A DNA stretch of 43,198 nucleotides from Nitrospirota bacterium (GCA_027415455.1 DAIBSV010000003.1:1-43198), one strand, 5' to 3'. Shown: positions 25,283-33,309, numbered from the stretch's first letter. Notes: generated by a model from the sequence alone, not told the origin. Made by a program: numbers and translations.

Positions 25283-27721
25283 ATGAAAACAGACCTTTCC
25301 CCTTTCCGGTTTTTCCGGTCGATCGGACCCAGCTCCTATCTGGGTCTTGCCCTTTTCCTGATTCTGGCGGGAGAAGTCCTTCTGGGAGGCTTCTTTTTCT
25401 CCGAGAACCGGAAGAAAGCGGCCCTCGAGCATCAGGAAACCCGCCTCGCCGCCGCCCTCTCCGACACCGAATCGGTCCTGACCAGCCTCGCCATCATGCA
25501 GGAAAAAGGCACCTTTCCGATCACCCCCGACCGTTTCTCGCTGTTCCGGGCCTACCGGATTCAGGCCATGTCCGCCCTTTCCGACATCGGAAAGAAGAAC
25601 GTTCTGAAAAATCCGGAGGAGCTCGCAGCCTATCGGGGTCTCCTCACCCTCTTTTCCTATTCCGCCTATTCAGTCGCGACAATGTCCCCATCCAGAGGCG
25701 GCACCTCCCTCGTCCCGGAGGCGATCCAGAACCGGATGGTCGGGATGACCCTTTCCCTCTGGCGCCTTTTGAAGTCCAGGGAGCAGAAGACGCTCGTTCT
25801 CCGCCAGAAGATCGTCCACCTCCAGACGAGCACCACGGGGGGATTCCTTCTCCTCATGGCTCTCTTCTTCTTCCTCTTCCTGATCTTCTGGAAGATGGAG
25901 GACCGCACCATCCGGGTTCTCCATTTCGAACTCCGGCTGATCGAGCGCTTCATCATCACCTCGAACGTCATCACGGACTGGAAGGAGCATGTCCGAAAGA
26001 TGCTGGCCGATTTCAACGAAGTGATCGGAAGCTACTTCCTGTTCTCCCTCTTCGTCACGCGCGAAGAGGTGTACGAGCTCGACATCTTCTGGCGCGCCCG
26101 CCCGTCCGAGAAAACGAGAACGCTCATGCATCAGATCCTGGACGAGACGATCCGGAAGCATCCCGAGTTCAGAAGCCTTCCCACCCTCGCCATCACCCAC
26201 AACATCCTCGATCCCGACAGCCCGCTCCCCGAGATCGACCTCGCGGTCCTGAGGCTGTCGACCAAGACGCTGATCCTCGAATCCCCCAAGGTCGGAGGGA
26301 TCGCGGGGGTCGGGATCCATTCCGGGAAGATGCGGGACATGACCGGCCAGCTCGTGGTGGAGAGCCTTTTGACCACCGTGGTCAACGTCCTGGGCTCGGT
26401 CAAGGCCATGTATCTCTACACCCGGGAAATCGAATATTACGCGAGCCGGGATCCGCTGACCGGCCTTTACAACCAGCGGATCTTCTGGGATCTCATGACG
26501 TACGAGGCCGAACGCGCGGAACGCCATTTCGTCCCCTCGTCGCTTCTCCTGATCGACTGCGACAATTTCAAGCGGATCAACGACACCTACGGCCACTCCG
26601 TCGGAGACCTCGTTCTCCAGGCCTTGGCCCGGCTTCTGGAAAAGGCCTGCCGGACGGGGGATCTCGTCTGCCGGTACGGGGGCGACGAATTCGCCGTCAT
26701 CGCCAGCGAGTCCGACATGGTCCAGGCCCGGCAGGTGGCGGAGAGGATCCAGGAGGAGGTCCGGAAATTCCGGCTTTTCCCTCCGGATTTTCCCACTCCG
26801 GTCGCACTGACGGTCTCTATCGGGATCGCGACCTATCCGACCCACGCGAAAAAACCGCGGGATCTATTCGTCGTGGCCGACCACATGATGTACCGTGCCA
26901 AGAAGCTCGGAAGGGACCTTGTGGTCGAAGCGACCGAAAACGACGTAGCCGATGCCTTCCGGGCGGCAGGCGAGAACCAGGTCCTGATCATCAACGCCGT
27001 CAAGGAAAAGAGAATCGTGCCCGTGTTTCAGCCGATCATGGAGCTTTCCTCGGAAACCCTCTTCGGATACGAAGTCCTGAGTCGCATCACCCTGGCCAAC
27101 GACGACCCCACCCTGATCCCGGCCTCCGAATTCATCGAAACCGTCGAGGAGGCCGGGCTGATCGCCCGCATGGACTACCTATCCATGGAGAAGGCCTTCG
27201 CGGAAATCGTACGGATCGGCTTCCGGGGTCCGGTCTTCGTCAACCTCTCCCCCCGCTCCCTCATCATCGCGGACTTTCTGCCCACAGTGACTTTGATTGT
27301 CCGGAACGCCGGGATCTTCCCCCATCAGATCGTCTTCGAGATCACGGAACGGGAGACGGTCCGGAATCTCCGGGTCCTGGAAAAGTTCATCCAGAACCTG
27401 AAGATCCATGGATTCCGGTTCGCCGTCGACGACTTCGGCGCGGGATACGCCTCCCTCAACTACCTCCGCTTCTTTCCCGTGGACTTTCTCAAGATCGAAG
27501 GAGACTTCGTCCGGGGCCTCGCCGAGGAGTCGCCGGTCAACCAGGCCATCCTCCGCTCCATTGTCACACTTGCCGGATCCCTCGGAATCCCGACCATCGG
27601 GGAGTACATCGAGGACGCCACGATCCTCGAACGGGCCCGGAATCTCGGGATCCGCTACGGCCAGGGATACCATATCGGGCACCCCGAAACATTCCCGCCC
27701 CTTCCTCTTCCTCCGCATTGA
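25283..27721 (+). CDS. Membrane GGDEF-EAL protein (c-di-GMP turnover)
   Basis: An 812-residue protein with both c-di-GMP synthesis and hydrolysis domains. Two TM helices (about 16-38 and 190-212) flank a periplasmic sensor of about 150 residues; a GAF-like region (about 225-380) follows. The GGDEF domain has an intact motif (466-470) and I-site RTGD (457-460). The EAL domain keeps the catalytic residues: E597 in EVL, N in VNLSP, E in EITE, D716-D717 in DDFGAG, K737, E774 and Q794 in GQGY, so phosphodiesterase activity is plausible. Changes from consensus are LKIE for LKID and GEYIED for AEGVE. AAAGGGAAGG is its ribosome-binding site region. The net direction of activity cannot be read from sequence. 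Confidence 0.93.
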   Translation: MKTDLSPFRFFRSIGPSSYLGLALFLILAGEVLLGGFFFSENRKKAALEHQETRLAAALSDTESVLTSLAIMQEKGTFPITPDRFSLFRAYRIQAMSALSDIGKKNVLKNPEELAAYRGLLTLFSYSAYSVATMSPSRGGTSLVPEAIQNRMVGMTLSLWRLLKSREQKTLVLRQKIVHLQTSTTGGFLLLMALFFFLFLIFWKMEDRTIRVLHFELRLIERFIITSNVITDWKEHVRKMLADFNEVIGSYFLFSLFVTREEVYELDIFWRARPSEKTRTLMHQILDETIRKHPEFRSLPTLAITHNILDPDSPLPEIDLAVLRLSTKTLILESPKVGGIAGVGIHSGKMRDMTGQLVVESLLTTVVNVLGSVKAMYLYTREIEYYASRDPLTGLYNQRIFWDLMTYEAERAERHFVPSSLLLIDCDNFKRINDTYGHSVGDLVLQALARLLEKACRTGDLVCRYGGDEFAVIASESDMVQARQVAERIQEEVRKFRLFPPDFPTPVALTVSIGIATYPTHAKKPRDLFVVADHMMYRAKKLGRDLVVEATENDVADAFRAAGENQVLIINAVKEKRIVPVFQPIMELSSETLFGYEVLSRITLANDDPTLIPASEFIETVEEAGLIARMDYLSMEKAFAEIVRIGFRGPVFVNLSPRSLIIADFLPTVTLIVRNAGIFPHQIVFEITERETVRNLRVLEKFIQNLKIHGFRFAVDDFGAGYASLNYLRFFPVDFLKIEGDFVRGLAEESPVNQAILRSIVTLAGSLGIPTIGEYIEDATILERARNLGIRYGQGYHIGHPETFPPLPLPPH

Positions 27722-27726
27722 GCACC

Positions 27727-27749
27727 CCGAAGGCCTCTCTCGCCTTCGG
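27727..27749 (+). terminator. Hairpin after the GGDEF-EAL gene
   Basis: CCGAAGGC (27727-27734), a 7-nt loop and GCCTTCGG (27742-27749) form a perfect 8-bp stem five bases after the stop codon. There is no immediate T-run, so it is either a weak intrinsic terminator or a 3'-end stabiliser. Confidence 0.5.
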
Positions 27750-27972
27750 CCCCATGTTCGACTCTCTACGCCCATCAAACCTTTTTCCGCAGGTGCAGAA
27801 TCCGGCACCTTCGGCGCGCTGGGAGCTTCTCCGCCGTCGGAGCCCCTCCGGAGGGAGGCCCGTCAAGGGCCCTGGGAGAACGTGATCCCCCCCTCGAGGC
27901 GTTTTCATGGGCGAAGGAGTCCTGAAAATATGATAGGATTCCAGAATCCTGTAAAAATCCGAGGAGTCCCGG

Positions 27973-28293
27973 ATGAGAAAAATCCCTTCGACAAACCCTG
28001 CATCCAAAGATCGTGCGGGCTTCCTGATCGCCTTTCACCTGAGCGTCCCCTACGGACCGGGAATCGTTTCGGAACGGGATGTCTACGAGGCCCTGGGACA
28101 GGGGACTCTCGCCGGGATCCCCTCTCCGGCGAAGGAGGTTCTCCTGTCCCTCTTCACCGAAAATTCCCCGGCTTCCATCCTCAAGGCGGTTTACGAATGC
28201 GGCTCGTCGCTCGAAAACGCCCAAAAACTCTACACGGAAATCCTAAAAATGAACGCTCTGCCCGCTCCCGAATGGGAGAGGGCCACAGGTTGA
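27973..28293 (+). CDS. Small protein upstream of a nucleotidyltransferase (possible antitoxin)
   Basis: A 106-residue protein with GAGGAG six bases before ATG 27973. No family is recognised. It is mostly helical, with no TM segment; residues about 18-60 ('FLIAFHLSVPYGPGIVSERDVYEALGQG') could form a small helical domain. It ends 13 bp before the AbiEii-like nucleotidyltransferase gene and is probably co-transcribed. Its size and position fit an antitoxin or partner, but it shows no clear AbiEi-type winged helix. The upstream gap 27750-27972 contains an AT-rich patch (TATGATAGG near 27929) that may be its promoter. Confidence 0.65.
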   Translation: MRKIPSTNPASKDRAGFLIAFHLSVPYGPGIVSERDVYEALGQGTLAGIPSPAKEVLLSLFTENSPASILKAVYECGSSLENAQKLYTEILKMNALPAPEWERATG

Positions 28294-28306
28294 TCGCGGA
28301 GGGCCC

Positions 28307-29011
28307 GTGCCGAAAATCAGTCGCGCCGAAATGGACAGCTGGATTGCGTCTGGCAGCTGGAAAAGTCTCGAAAAAAAAGCCTCCAGGATCATCTCCGATG
28401 CGGAGGCGGCCGCACAAAACGGTCGTCTGCTTGTCCTTCTCGGCGGCGGGACCCGATTGATGCTCGAACTGGGCCACAGAGTCAGCCGCGACATCGATCT
28501 CTTTCTCCGCGACCCCCAATGGATCGGATTTCTCTCCCCGAGATTGAACGAGAAAGTCGGGGGGCTTGTTCAGGGGTACGAAGAGGACGCGACGTTTTTG
28601 AAACTGACGTTCTCAGAAGGAGAAATCGATTTCATTGTCCGGATGTCCCTGATGGGTCTTCCCCCCGAATTCTCCGAAAAAAGTCTTTTCCCGCTCGAAC
28701 CGGTGGAGGAAGTCCTGGCCAAAAAGCTGTTTTACCGGGGAGCCTTCCTGACGCCGCGGGACCTCTTCGACTGGTTCTGCCTCGAGACGATGCGTCCGGA
28801 ACGACTCGATGTGCCGAGAATTGCCCGGACGATCGAATCCCGGGCGGAGGGAATCCGACACTCCCTCGAACGCATGGGATCGAATCCTGCGGCAAGAAAA
28901 ACATGGGATCTTCTTGAAACCCCGTTGGAACTGGATTTCGACAGAACGGTCGACTGGGGAAAAGTCAGGCTGGAAGCGATCCGGGCTACCGTGCAAAAGG
29001 AAAAAAAGTAA
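28307..29011 (+). CDS. AbiEii/DUF1814-type nucleotidyltransferase (toxin-like)
   Basis: A 234-residue protein of the nucleotidyltransferase superfamily found in type IV toxin-antitoxin and abortive-infection systems. Motif I reads 'LLGGGTRLMLELGHRVSRDIDLF' (G-G-T and the D-x-D metal ligands); 'EIDFIV' supplies the third Asp; 'EEVLAKKLFYRGAFLTPRDLFDWF' is the typical C-terminal K...R-D-x-x-D motif. The GTG start at 28307 has GGAGGG just upstream. It forms a two-gene unit with the small protein ahead of it. Related toxins modify tRNA or other targets with nucleotides; the target here is unknown. Confidence 0.8.
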   Translation: MPKISRAEMDSWIASGSWKSLEKKASRIISDAEAAAQNGRLLVLLGGGTRLMLELGHRVSRDIDLFLRDPQWIGFLSPRLNEKVGGLVQGYEEDATFLKLTFSEGEIDFIVRMSLMGLPPEFSEKSLFPLEPVEEVLAKKLFYRGAFLTPRDLFDWFCLETMRPERLDVPRIARTIESRAEGIRHSLERMGSNPAARKTWDLLETPLELDFDRTVDWGKVRLEAIRATVQKEKK

Positions 29012-29062
29012 GAAGTCTCTCCCTTGTTCCAGGAGGTCAAATCCTGAACCTCGGCGTCCACC

Positions 29063-29133
29063 CGGAGCCATCCGTGAGGGGCTCTGACCCCCAAAGGGAA
29101 GGGCGTTTCCCTTCCCTCTATCCGATGGCTCCG
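29063..29133. terminator. Three-way-junction inverted repeat between convergent genes
   Basis: The outer stem CGGAGCCATC (29063-29072) / GATGGCTCCG (29124-29133) is a perfect 10 bp. Inside are GGGG-ctctga-CCCC (29078-29091) and the perfect 9-bp hairpin AGGGAAGGG-cgttt-CCCTTCCCT (29095-29117). It lies between the ends of the nucleotidyltransferase gene (plus) and tal (minus), so it probably stops or protects both transcripts. There are no T-runs. Confidence 0.55.
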
Positions 29134-29167
29134 ACTCTTCTCCCCGCGGATCATCCCCGGTCCGGAT

Positions 29168-30466
29168 TCAGAATCTGGGGAAAGCCGTCGAGCCGGCCGT
29201 GGCGGAATCCTTTCCATTTTCGGGGACGAACCCCCTTCCCGCAGGATCCTTCTCCGAAACCCTGCCCTCCTCGGAAGGGCTCTTTATGGCGGCCCCCTTC
29301 ATCTCTTCCGCCTTTCGTCCGAGACTCGACACAAGCTGTCCCCAGGATCTGTCGAAGCCTGCGATCCCGTCACGGAGAAGCTCACCGTAAATCTCTTCGA
29401 GGTCGATTCCGAGAAAGGCGAGCTGTCCAAAGACCGATTGGGGGTTGTCGGCGCGAAGGTCGTACTTGTAGCGGTCTATGGACCGCTCGATCCTTCCGTG
29501 GTCGAGGAAGGCGCGAAAGGTGGCAAGGGGAAGGGTGTTGACGGTGTCGGCCCCGATCAGCCGTTCGACATAGAGGACGTCCGGGTAGTCGGGATTCTTG
29601 GTCCCGGTCGAGGCCCAGAGGGGGCGCTGGACACGTGCGCCCCTTTTCGCCAGGGACGCGAAGGAACGGTCCCCGAAGAGGTCCTCGAAAATCTGGTACA
29701 CGGCCTGGGCATTGGCGATCCCCGCCTTTCCCCGAAGCTCCGCCGCCTTCCGGGACAGGGCGGGATCGGAGGCGTCGGCTCTTATTCTTTCGAGGCGGGC
29801 GTCGACGGCCGTATCGACCCGGCTCACAAAAATGCTGGCCACCCCGTTGATCCCGGAGGCATCCATTCCCTTCGCCACCCAGATCTCCAGTCCCTCGATA
29901 TAGGCCAGAGCCGAACGCCGGTAGAGTTCGGGGGAAAAAAGAAGGGTGACGTTGACCGACAGTCCTGCCCCCACGAGAGGACGGATCGCGGAAATTCCCT
30001 CCGGGGTGCCGGGGATCTTCACCAGAAGATTTGGCCGATCGATCATCGCCCGCAATCGGAGCGCCTCCTCGACCGAGTCTCCGGTTCGATGGGCGAGCCC
30101 CGGATGGACCTCGATGGAGACGAACCCATCCTGGCCTCCGGAGGATCTGAAGACCGGAAGGAACAGATCGCAGGCGCGTTGAACGTCCGTCACCATGAGG
30201 GACCTCAGGATATCTTCCGGCGGGAGATCCCGTTCCAGAAGCTCCGCGATTTCCCCGTCGTAGTCCGCCGATCCGGAAATCGCCTTTTCAAAAATGGTGG
30301 GGTTGGTCGTGATCCCCCGGATCCCGAAAATCTTCATGAGACGGGACAGCTCTCCCGAATCCATCAGATGCCGGCTCAGGGTATCGAGCCAGAGGCTCTG
30401 CCCCCGGGCCAGAAGCTCATCGACCTTCGCCCTGGCAGACTCTCCCCCGTTCGCCTCATCGATCAT
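29168..30466 (-). CDS. tal: Transaldolase
   Basis: A 432-residue enzyme of the non-oxidative pentose phosphate pathway that moves a dihydroxyacetone unit between sugar phosphates. The start ATG 30466 has GGAGGGA four bases upstream. Signatures: 'LWLDTLSRHLM', 'GITTNPTIFEKAI', 'FVSIEVHPGLAH', the Schiff-base lysine in 'NLLVKIPGTPEG', 'VNVTLLFS' and 'WASTGTKNPDYPD'. The length and motifs match the long (TalB3/4-like) subfamily, which also occurs fused to glucose-6-phosphate isomerase; no fusion here. The last 40 residues are a poorly conserved charged tail. Confidence 0.95.
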   Translation of the reverse strand: MIDEANGGESARAKVDELLARGQSLWLDTLSRHLMDSGELSRLMKIFGIRGITTNPTIFEKAISGSADYDGEIAELLERDLPPEDILRSLMVTDVQRACDLFLPVFRSSGGQDGFVSIEVHPGLAHRTGDSVEEALRLRAMIDRPNLLVKIPGTPEGISAIRPLVGAGLSVNVTLLFSPELYRRSALAYIEGLEIWVAKGMDASGINGVASIFVSRVDTAVDARLERIRADASDPALSRKAAELRGKAGIANAQAVYQIFEDLFGDRSFASLAKRGARVQRPLWASTGTKNPDYPDVLYVERLIGADTVNTLPLATFRAFLDHGRIERSIDRYKYDLRADNPQSVFGQLAFLGIDLEEIYGELLRDGIAGFDRSWGQLVSSLGRKAEEMKGAAIKSPSEEGRVSEKDPAGRGFVPENGKDSATAGSTAFPRF

Positions 30467-30513
30467 CGTTCCCTCCTTTTCAGGCGATCTGGACGCTCCC
30501 GTCAACCCCGATT

Positions 30514-30552
30514 GCGCGGGCTCCCTCCGATAAAAAAAAGGGAGCCCCGCGC
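30514..30552 (-). terminator. Long hairpin between the CDGSH gene and tal
   Basis: GCGCGGGCTCCC (30514-30525) pairs with GGGAGCCCCGCGC (30540-30552), 12 bp with one bulged base; the loop contains an A-run on the plus strand, a T-run on the minus strand. It lies just after the CDGSH stop on the minus strand, so it is a likely terminator separating it from tal. Confidence 0.55.
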
Positions 30553-30565
30553 ACGGGACCTCTCC

Positions 30566-30760
30566 TCATTCGGACTGGAAATGGATCCGCGAATGGGTTC
30601 CGTCGCAGAAGGGCTTCTTCTGGGAGCCTCCGCACCGGCACAGATGGTATGTCCTGATCCCCTCGGAACTGACGGTCTTCCCGTTGGCGTCCACGATCGA
30701 CAGATCACCGGTCATCTCATAGGGTCCGTTTTTCAGGCACAGGATCCTGGTCGTCTCCAT
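30566..30760 (-). CDS. CDGSH iron-sulfur domain protein
   Basis: A 64-residue single-domain protein. C41-x-C43-x8-C52-D-G-T-H56 is the 3Cys-1His 2Fe-2S ligand set of the CDGSH (mitoNEET-like) family. AAAGGAG lies six bases before ATG 30760. There is no export signal, so it is cytoplasmic; relatives carry redox-active, pH-sensitive clusters and take part in electron or cluster transfer. A TATGA-N6-TCATA site lies 83-98 bp upstream. Its divergent neighbour encodes a ferredoxin-reductase-like flavoprotein (broken), a plausible redox partner. Confidence 0.92.
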   Translation of the reverse strand: METTRILCLKNGPYEMTGDLSIVDANGKTVSSEGIRTYHLCRCGGSQKKPFCDGTHSRIHFQSE

Positions 30761-30842
30761 GGCATTCTCCTTTCGAGAGAGGGTTCGACGATTTCGAGCG
30801 CGCTTCCCTCTTTTTATCCTGGACCAACTCTATACCGACATT

Positions 30843-30858
30843 TATGATCGACGTCATA
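30843..30858. promoter_or_regulatory. TATGA-N6-TCATA operator, site 1
   Basis: An exact inverted repeat, TATGA tcgacg TCATA, in the 201-bp gap between the CDGSH gene (minus) and the flavoprotein pseudogene (plus). The layout equals the CRP family pattern TGTGA-N6-TCACA with altered half-sites. On the minus strand GATAAA (30818-30813) lies near the spacing expected of a -10 box for a regulator bound near -41. It is the first of three identical-architecture sites within 2.6 kb. The rest of the gap shows no gene. Confidence 0.6.
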
Positions 30859-30961
30859 CCGGGAGACGACGGCATCGACTATTCTTCCCCCATATCGGCC
30901 TGAAAAGATCGCCCGAGAAAAAAGAGAGGGAAAGAAGGGTCCCGACAAAGTGGGGAGGCGA

Positions 30962-31755
30962 ATGGAGACGCTCGGACGGATATGCACCCGTCGACACATG
31001 GGCGGAAACATGGTCCTGTTCGGGGTGGAGGTTTCACCGAGATCGTTGCCGGCCTTCAAAGCCGGCCAGTATGTGCATCTCGAATGGATCGATCCCCCCC
31101 GTCCCGGAGGCGGCCGGGGAGGGACGGACTCTTTTTGTCGCCTCCCCTCCCGGCGAGCTCCCCTTTCTCTCCTTCGTCACCCGGACGGGAGACTCACCCT
31201 TCAAACGGTCTCTCGAAATGCTCAAGGAAGGCGCTCCCGTGAGGGTCACAGGTCCATTCGGGTCGTTCACCCTTCCCGATGAGCTCGGGGACCGGCCTGG
31301 CTTTCCCCCACCGTCCTGCTCCCGGAAGGGGTCGGGATCTCGGCGGCGCGAAGCCTGGTCCTCGACGGCATTCCCCGCTCACCCGCCACGCCCTCCTTCC
31401 TTTTTCACCTTGCGCGGCGGCAGGAGGTTCTGCCGTTCCGCTCCCAATGGATGGAGATCGCCCGGAAACATCCGCGATTTCGCTTCGAGGAGATCTTCCT
31501 GAAAACAGGTGAAGGAGAGGCCCGGGATCGATGGAAGACCCCTGGGATCGGATCCTCCCCCGGTTTTTCGAGGTCGTCGGAGAACGGGAGATCAGACGGG
31601 CCGAATTCTACCTCTCGGGGTCATTGGGGGTTGTGGAGTCCTTCCGGGGGGCCCTGCTGTGCGCCGGGGTTCGATCGGAACGGATCCATGCCGAACCCTG
31701 TCTCGGGACCGAACCGATCGCATCGGAGCAGGAAAACGGGAACGGGTCCGGCTGA
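30962..31755 (+). pseudogene. Ferredoxin-reductase-like flavoprotein, three frameshifts
   Basis: The gene starts at ATG 30962 with GGGGAGG three bases upstream. Frame 1 gives the FAD-domain start 'FKAGQYVHLEW'. After a seven-C run (31094-31100) homology moves to a second frame ('GRTLFVASPPGELPFLSF', 'VRVTGPFGSFTLPDEL'). Near 31290-31298 it returns to the first frame ('TVLLPEGVGISAARSLV', 'ARKHPRFRFEEIF'). Near 31510-31545 it moves to the third ('AEFYLSGSLGVVESFRG', 'SERIHAEPCLG'). Joined, these make a normal FAD- and NAD(P)-binding reductase of about 260 residues, in the right domain order. Either it is a pseudogene or the assembly has indel errors. It lies divergent from the CDGSH gene. Confidence 0.75.
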
Positions 31756-31827
31756 GTGAATCCCCCGGGATTTGCTGAAAGTCCCCGCCGATCCAAGGTC
31801 CAGCGGGTCACATTCAAGACATCGGCA

Positions 31828-31865
31828 ATATCTAGGAAGATATCTCGGTCCCGCCTTGCAGGGAC
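31828..31865. terminator. Two tandem hairpins between convergent gene ends
   Basis: ATATCT-agga-AGATAT (31828-31843) is followed by GTCCC-8 nt-GGGAC (31848-31865). They lie between the flavoprotein pseudogene end (plus) and the end of the 138-residue gene (minus) and may terminate either transcript. Both stems are short. Confidence 0.4.
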
Positions 31866-31879
31866 GACGGAGTTCCGGT

Positions 31880-32296
31880 TCAGGAGTCGATCGCGATCTT
31901 GTGTCCCCGTTTTGCGGCCAGTTCGATGAAGACCTGACGCGCGACGGCCAGGGTTTCCCGGCTGGAGAGACAGAAGGGGGAGCATCCTTCGTCCGGATGG
32001 GACAGCACGAGATCCCGGAATCCCCGGTACATGCTCTGGAACAGGCGGATTTCGAGCTCCGGCGGGACGACGTATTCCCCGAAGAGCCGGTCGGAATAGA
32101 TTTCCAGGGCCTGGACATTGTTCCGGATCCAGATCGGAATGATCTCCGGAGCCGGGGGACATTCGCAGTTGGTCGGAGAATAGCGTCCGACACGGTAGGC
32201 TTCCCTGATCAGGGTCTCTTCAGAGACCTCCTTCTTGACCGGAGCTTCCGGACTCGCTTCCCCCTCTTTCGTCTTGTAGAGCCAAGATAAGAACAT
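31880..32296 (-). CDS. Unknown Cys-containing cytoplasmic protein
   Basis: A 138-residue protein of no recognised family. ATG 32296 is chosen because GGAGG lies five bases upstream; the frame is open further. It has no TM segment. After a charged N-terminus it has 'YSPTNCECPPAPEIIPIWIRNN' and later 'DEGCSPFCLSSRETLAVARQVF', giving two close cysteine pairs (C-x-C and C-x3-C) that could bind a metal or cluster. A TATGA-N6-TCATA site lies 88-103 bp upstream, with GATTAT (32362-32357) placed as a -10 box, so it is probably co-regulated with the CDGSH and 36-residue genes. Confidence 0.7.
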   Translation of the reverse strand: MFLSWLYKTKEGEASPEAPVKKEVSEETLIREAYRVGRYSPTNCECPPAPEIIPIWIRNNVQALEIYSDRLFGEYVVPPELEIRLFQSMYRGFRDLVLSHPDEGCSPFCLSSRETLAVARQVFIELAAKRGHKIAIDS

Positions 32297-32383
32297 AGGT
32301 TCCTCCCCCTCCGATTTCATCAGATTTTGCCCCAAGAAACCCTCCCCGCTACCGCCATAATCACATAAAATGAACTAATTCCA

Positions 32384-32399
32384 TATGACATGGCTCATA
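32384..32399 (-). promoter_or_regulatory. TATGA-N6-TCATA operator, site 2
   Basis: An exact inverted repeat, TATGA catggc TCATA, upstream of the 138-residue gene. Its centre is 29.5-34.5 bp before GATTAT (32362-32357), the distance expected between a -41.5 activator site and a -10 box (class II CRP/FNR geometry). The surrounding 150 bp are AT-rich compared with the window. Confidence 0.6.
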
Positions 32400-32462
32400 C
32401 GAAGGGGTCGGGGATAAAAATGTCCGCGAAGAAGATCCCCGGACGCGGGGGGAGGAACGCAT

Positions 32463-33050
32463 TCAGGTAGGGGGAACGGGTCCGTAAAGGATTTCCGGAT
32501 AGAGGAGGCGTCCATCTTTAACTCGGGCCCAGGGAGTCAGACGGTGGATTTTTTTGACGATCGTCCCATGGGTCCGCCCCAGAATCTCTTCCACGGGATA
32601 TCCGTCCACCGTCAGGGTGTCGGCGATCAGGGAGCGATGGCACCTCCAGGGGACCGTTTCCGCGCAGAGGAGAACGAGGATCTCCCGGCGGCTCCGCTCC
32701 TCCACCTCTTTCACCGCCATGGCGTAAGCCTCGGTCAGCATGTAGTCGGCGAACCCCCGGAAGCTCTGGTTTCGCCAGCCTCCGTTGGGAGAATCCTTCG
32801 ACGGCTTTCTGAATCCCCCCAGGGAGGCCATGGGGGTATATCCGATCCCCGAGGCGGCCAGGGCCGCCGCCAGCGTCTCTCGGTCGTACTGGGGATTGTG
32901 CCGGGATCGGGGGATGCTTCGGACATCGATCACGATCCGGATCTTTTCCTCCCTCAGAATTTCCAGAAATTCCCCGATCTCCCTCGTTCCGTGGCCGATC
33001 GTCCGAATCCGGATCTCCGGCGGGGGTTCCTCCCGCTTCGTCTCTTCCAT
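32463..33050 (-). CDS. DUF488 domain protein
   Basis: A 195-residue cytoplasmic protein. The start ATG 33050 has AGGGAG four bases upstream. DUF488 features: 'TIGHGTREIGEFLEILRE', 'IDVRSIPRSRHNPQYDRE', 'YTPMASLGG' and 'LVLLCAETVPWRCHRSLIAD', in which the conserved Cys and C-H-R are present. It belongs to a different subfamily from the YeaO-type protein at 21465-21857. The biochemical role of the family is unknown. It lies between two genes carrying TATGA-N6-TCATA sites but has no such site itself; a CCTTGA-N13-TCAAGG inverted repeat (33128-33152) lies about 80 bp upstream. Confidence 0.88.
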   Translation of the reverse strand: MEETKREEPPPEIRIRTIGHGTREIGEFLEILREEKIRIVIDVRSIPRSRHNPQYDRETLAAALAASGIGYTPMASLGGFRKPSKDSPNGGWRNQSFRGFADYMLTEAYAMAVKEVEERSRREILVLLCAETVPWRCHRSLIADTLTVDGYPVEEILGRTHGTIVKKIHRLTPWARVKDGRLLYPEILYGPVPPT

Positions 33051-33198
33051 GGAACTCCCTCTCCCGACGCCGGAACGGCCTCCGCGCATGGCCGTCAACC
33101 GGCATCGAACCGCTTCCGATTCCGTCCCCTTGACTCTAACCGTGCATCAAGGAGCGGACCGCACCGGAGAAATGACCGGAGCGGTCCGGATCGCGGAC

Positions 33199-33309
33199 TC
33201 AGGGACGGCGGCCCGCCTTTCCGAAAAAATAGGACAAATACCCGACAAGAGTGAAGAACAGTGCGTTCACGAACGCGATCATGAACGGATTGGTGGTCGG
33301 ACCGAGCAT
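33199..33309 (-). CDS. 36-residue single-helix membrane protein
   Basis: A small open frame, ATG 33309 to TGA 33199, with AGGAG seven bases upstream. The product, MLGPTTNPFMIAFVNALFFT then LVGYLSYFFGKAGRRP, is one hydrophobic helix with a Gly/Lys/Arg-rich C-terminus, which predicts N-out/C-in membrane insertion. Its size and shape resemble small accessory subunits of terminal oxidases and other membrane complexes, but I recognise no family. A TATGA-N6-TCATA site lies 95-110 bp upstream with a -10-like TATCCT correctly spaced, which strongly supports this being a real gene. Confidence 0.65.
   Translation of the reverse strand: MLGPTTNPFMIAFVNALFFTLVGYLSYFFGKAGRRP

Noticed and set aside
32463..33050. 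A fourth TATGA-N6-TCATA site for the DUF488 gene
   Set aside because: Upstream there is only a CCTTGA-N13-TCAAGG inverted repeat, which has different half-sites and spacing.
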